From contig NZ_JBNGOT010000002.1 of the NCBI RefSeq assembly GCF_050589705.1, forward strand, positions 186,001 through 250,000: a stretch of DNA of 64,000 nt, in the 5' to 3' direction. The notes below the pieces were generated by a model. That model was not told where the DNA came from, made no database searches, and saw nothing but the letters and a program-made list of their open reading frames with translations. The stretch comes from Sunxiuqinia rutila (GTDB lineage Bacteria; Bacteroidota; Bacteroidia; Bacteroidales; Prolixibacteraceae). Each line of letters opens with the position of its first letter. Position 1 is the first letter of the stretch. A program made the translations under genes and the position numbers. Positions 61,116-64,000 of the stretch are shown in pieces.

Positions 61116-62324
61116 TTATTGTTGTAATTCTTCCAACTTAGCGTTAACCGTATCAAACTGATCCATCATTTTCAATCGGTAATAAACCGTTTTTAAGGTT
61201 TCCAACGCACTCATTTGAGTATCTTTTTCATTGGCAGCAGCTGCATATTTTGCGGCATTTTCCATTGGCTCAAGAGCTTTTTTGAACTCGATGTCAGCTT
61301 TTTCTTTTTCCTCTTCAAATTTCTCAGGCTGATTGGTTGGCACATCATTGGCCACTTCAATCTGCTTAACTCCTTTGTTGTAATAAATAGCACCTAAGTT
61401 ATAATAAGCATCTGCGTAATCTTCTTTTATTTCAATGGCTTTCTTATAAGCTTCTACTGCCTTATCCAACTCATTGATTTTATCATATAAAGACCCGCGT
61501 GCGAAGTGAAATGAAGCATTGTTTGGATCGTTTTCAATCGCCAGCTCCAGGTATTTCATCGCCTCATCTACCTTGTTTGAATTCAGGTAGATATTGATTA
61601 ACTGAACCATAATCGAGCTATTATCCGGGTACTTTTCAAAACCTTCTTGCAATGCTTCAACAGCATTCACAGTGTCTTGTTTTAAGATATAGCTTGAAGA
61701 AATTAGCTCATAAGTACGTGCTCCATTGTAATCATGCTTAGCTGCTTCCTCGTAGTATTTGATGGCTTCATCGTATTTCTCTGCATTGTAAGCTGCAAGA
61801 CCGGCATTGAAAATAATAACCGTATCAACAGCTTGTGGATTTTCAGCATCAACCATTAATGGCAAATCCTGAATTTCAAGAATTTGCTTAAATGACTGTA
61901 AAGCAAGCTCATAATTATTGTCATGGAAAGCTTGAACGGCCTGATCTGTAAAATCAGAAATCAACAAGGTCAGCTTAATTTTGATGCTGTTGTCGTTTCT
62001 GTCTTTTTCATCCAGGTCCAGTGCCTTTTTGTACGATTTTAAGGCTTCTGCCAGAGGATTGTCTGACAACTTCTTAATATTGGCATCTTTACTCTGGTAA
62101 ACGGCTTGAAAAATCTCACCTCTAACTTCCCAAGTTTTGGGCCAATCTAAGGTTTTTTCAGATTTCTCATTACTCGGATCAATCGTCATTTCGATTGTTT
62201 CAACCGCCTTATCGAGCTTTCCGCCATCCTTATAGCTTTGAGCGCTGGACACCTTCCCTTTCTGGGCAAATCCAGCTGTTACTGAAAGTATAAGTACAAA
62301 TAGAAAAATTGTTTTCTTCATCAT
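61116..62324 (-). CDS. Exported tetratricopeptide repeat protein
   Basis: A 402-residue protein with a signal peptide (MMKKTIFLFVLILSVTAGFAQ) and several TPR units from about residue 40 to 330, for example EAMKYLELAIENDPNNASFHFARG, ELDKAVEAYKKAIEIKEDYADAYYNLGAIYY. TPR domains mediate protein contacts; partner unknown. The promoter and terminator show it is a single-gene unit downstream of gyrA on the same strand. Confidence 0.88.
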   Translation of the reverse strand: MMKKTIFLFVLILSVTAGFAQKGKVSSAQSYKDGGKLDKAVETIEMTIDPSNEKSEKTLDWPKTWEVRGEIFQAVYQSKDANIKKLSDNPLAEALKSYKKALDLDEKDRNDNSIKIKLTLLISDFTDQAVQAFHDNNYELALQSFKQILEIQDLPLMVDAENPQAVDTVIIFNAGLAAYNAEKYDEAIKYYEEAAKHDYNGARTYELISSSYILKQDTVNAVEALQEGFEKYPDNSSIMVQLINIYLNSNKVDEAMKYLELAIENDPNNASFHFARGSLYDKINELDKAVEAYKKAIEIKEDYADAYYNLGAIYYNKGVKQIEVANDVPTNQPEKFEEEKEKADIEFKKALEPMENAAKYAAAANEKDTQMSALETLKTVYYRLKMMDQFDTVNAKLEELQQ

Positions 62325-62346
62325 TCTTATTTTTAGATTTTTTTTA

Positions 62347-62376
62347 CAAATTTAATTTTTTTACTATCATTTCAAA
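62347..62376 (-). promoter_or_regulatory. Promoter of the TPR protein gene
   Basis: Leftward TAAATTTG (62347-62354) with TTTG (62373-62376) 18 bases upstream, a near-consensus pair. The start codon follows after 22 bases. Confidence 0.55.
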
Positions 62377-62394
62377 TCAAGATAGTAAAATGCC

Positions 62395-64000
62395 TTATAA
62401 TTCATTTTCAGTGTTTTCTTCTGTATCTGGAGCATCCAGAATTTCTGGATTTTCAATTATTTCACCGTCTTCTTCTTCAATTTCGCCATTACTCTCAAAG
62501 GTAACGCGGGCAACTGAAGCAATTCGGTCTTCATCTTTCAGGTTAATTAAACGAACTCCTTGAGCTGCACGGCCCATAACGCGCAATGAAGAAATAGGTA
62601 GGCGAATTGTCAAACCGTTTTGAGTGATAATCATCAAATCATTTGCGTCAATGACACTCTTAATGGCAATTAATCCACCTGTTTTTTCGGTTATGTTAAT
62701 TGTTTTAACTCCTTTTCCTCCTCGGTTTGTGATTCGATAACCGTCAATACTTGAGCGTTTACCGTATCCTTTTTCAGAAACAACCAGAACGTCTTCGGAC
62801 TCATTCTCTACACAGATCATGCCAACGACTTCATCTTGCTCATTTCCAAGGGTAATACCGCGTACTCCGGATGCCGTTCTTCCAATCGAGCGAACGATGT
62901 CCTCGTGGAAACGGATAGCTTTACCTGATTTTACAGCAATCATAATATCTTGTTTGCCGTTTGTCAATCGCGCTTCCAGCAGTTGGTCTCCTTCTCGAAT
63001 CGTGATGGCATTTACTCCATTCTGACGGGGACGAGAATAAGCTTCAAGCGAAGTTTTCTTGATAATACCTTTTTTGGTACAAAGAATAATAAAGTTATTG
63101 TTGATGTACTCCTCATCGTCCAAACGCTTCACTTTATTGAAAGCCAACACTTTGTCGTCTGGTTCAATGTTTAGTAAGTTCTGAATTGCACGTCCTTTGG
63201 ATGTTTTTGTTCCTTCCGGAATTTGATAAACTTTCAACCAGAAGCATTTACCTTTCTCGGTGAAAAGTAACAAGGTATTGTGCATGGTGGCAATAAACAT
63301 GTGTTCCAGGAAGTCTTCATCTCTGGTAGCACCTCCTTTTGAACCTTTACCTCCCCTGCCCTGTGTTTTGAATTCAGTCAGCGGCGTACGTTTAATATAG
63401 CCCATGTGTGAAATGGTTATTACCATTTCCTCGTCTGCATAAAAATCTTCCGGGTTAAATTCTTCGGCATTCGGAACAATTTCTGTCTTCCGCTCATCAC
63501 CGTATTTGGCCTTCACTTCGGACAGTTCGTCTTTGATGATTTGCATACGCAGTGATTCGTTGGCCAGAATTTCGCGGCAGCGCTCAATGAAAGCCATAAC
63601 TTCTTGATATTCTGAACGCAACTTATCTTGCTCCAGACCAGTTAGCTGACGAAGACGCATTTCAACAATGGCGCGTGCCTGAATTTCAGAAAGTTCAAAC
63701 TTCTCCATCAAGCGTTCTCTGGCTTCATCCGGAGTTTTTGAGCTTCGAATCATGGCAATAACTTCATCAATATTATCGCTCGCAATAATCAAACCTTCCA
63801 GAATGTGTGCACGCTTTTCGGCCTGTTCCAGTTCAAACTGAGTCCGTCGTACAACAACATCGTGCCGGTGCTCCACAAAGTGATGAATCAAATCTTTCAG
63901 ATTCAACATTCTGGGACGACCTTTTACCAAAGCAATGTTGTTTACACTAAAGCTGGTTTGAAGCTGAGTGTATTTGTAAAGTTTATTTAGTACAACATTC
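62395..64000 (-). CDS. gyrA: DNA gyrase subunit A, 5' part outside the window
   Basis: The last 534 codons of a leftward gene that continues past base 64000. Gyrase A breaks and rejoins DNA for ATP-driven negative supercoiling. LYKYTQLQTSFSVNN, LVKGRPRMLNLKDLIHHFVEHRHDV and the C-terminal beta-pinwheel are seen, and the GyrA box QGRGGKG at about 63349-63369 distinguishes gyrase from topoisomerase IV. The tail is acidic (EEEDGEIIENPEILD). Confidence 0.96.
   Translation of the reverse strand, partial: NVVLNKLYKYTQLQTSFSVNNIALVKGRPRMLNLKDLIHHFVEHRHDVVVRRTQFELEQAEKRAHILEGLIIASDNIDEVIAMIRSSKTPDEARERLMEKFELSEIQARAIVEMRLRQLTGLEQDKLRSEYQEVMAFIERCREILANESLRMQIIKDELSEVKAKYGDERKTEIVPNAEEFNPEDFYADEEMVITISHMGYIKRTPLTEFKTQGRGGKGSKGGATRDEDFLEHMFIATMHNTLLLFTEKGKCFWLKVYQIPEGTKTSKGRAIQNLLNIEPDDKVLAFNKVKRLDDEEYINNNFIILCTKKGIIKKTSLEAYSRPRQNGVNAITIREGDQLLEARLTNGKQDIMIAVKSGKAIRFHEDIVRSIGRTASGVRGITLGNEQDEVVGMICVENESEDVLVVSEKGYGKRSSIDGYRITNRGGKGVKTINITEKTGGLIAIKSVIDANDLMIITQNGLTIRLPISSLRVMGRAAQGVRLINLKDEDRIASVARVTFESNGEIEEEDGEIIENPEILDAPDTEENTENEL

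Noticed and set aside
62341..62392. TTTACTATC/GATAGTAAA inverted repeat read as a gyrA terminator
   Set aside because: On the minus strand the stem is followed by A, not T; part of the repeat is better explained as the promoter of the TPR gene.

Overview
This 64 kb window is chromosomal DNA from a member of the Bacteroidota, probably of the Marinilabiliales/Bacteroidales lineage (the order is inference). The evidence is the gene content (rpmB-rpmG-DUF4295 followed by ftsY and rimO, an 1105-residue SecA, a fused E1 alpha/beta dehydrogenase, and DUF6340, DUF6787 and DUF4159 family proteins) and many TAnnTTTG promoter elements, some with a TTTG element about 20 bases upstream. I see no phage, insertion sequence, CRISPR array, rRNA or tRNA. 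Both ends cut genes: a CoA-transferase at the left and gyrA at the right.

Layout. Positions 1-9100 carry the CoA-transferase, an aldo/keto reductase, a leftward cluster (msrA, a decayed YCII-domain gene, small membrane proteins, a pterin dehydratase, an iron-sulfur-type flavoprotein, a DUF4159 protein), a Cys/Met-metabolism PLP enzyme and a receiver-PAS-histidine kinase. From 9963 to 18100 lie trhO-dus (overlapping), a NifX-like protein, a PepSY membrane protein with an OB-fold lipoprotein, msrB, truC, a hemolysin III family protein, a DUF302 protein and a DEAD-box helicase. From 18117 to 20498 there is a methyltransferase and a DUF456/CPBP-protease pair.

Positions 20884-27226 hold the ribosomal-protein/ftsY/rimO neighbourhood. 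It is interrupted by a divergent unit: a two-gene radical-SAM DNA-repair module (TIGR03916/TIGR03915 type) facing a LexA-like HTH-S24 regulator. Their promoters share a nested inverted repeat. This is the most interesting regulatory structure I found.

From 27305 to 37229 there is an alpha/beta hydrolase, sucA-sucB, a protein resembling ADP-ribosylglycohydrolases that lacks the metal-binding aspartates, a 2-hydroxyacid dehydrogenase, a peroxiredoxin-like protein and two envelope proteins. From 37620 to 50653 are secA-lgt, a DUF6340 lipoprotein, a large VWA membrane protein, a peptidase/propeller/barrel protein and a metallophosphoesterase. From 51597 to 64000 are an HTH regulator, pyrK-pyrD, a serine hydrolase, the branched-chain dehydrogenase E2 and E1 genes with flavodoxin, mgsA, a TPR protein and gyrA.

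Together the genes suggest an ordinary core-metabolism region: two 2-oxoacid dehydrogenase systems (E3 is not in the window), methionine sulfoxide repair (msrA and msrB at separate loci), tRNA modification (trhO, dus, truC), ribosome and secretion functions, and a few accessory modules. Starts were moved inward where the longest frame began on TTG or GTG or ran through a promoter. Function statements rest on remembered family features; no database search was possible.
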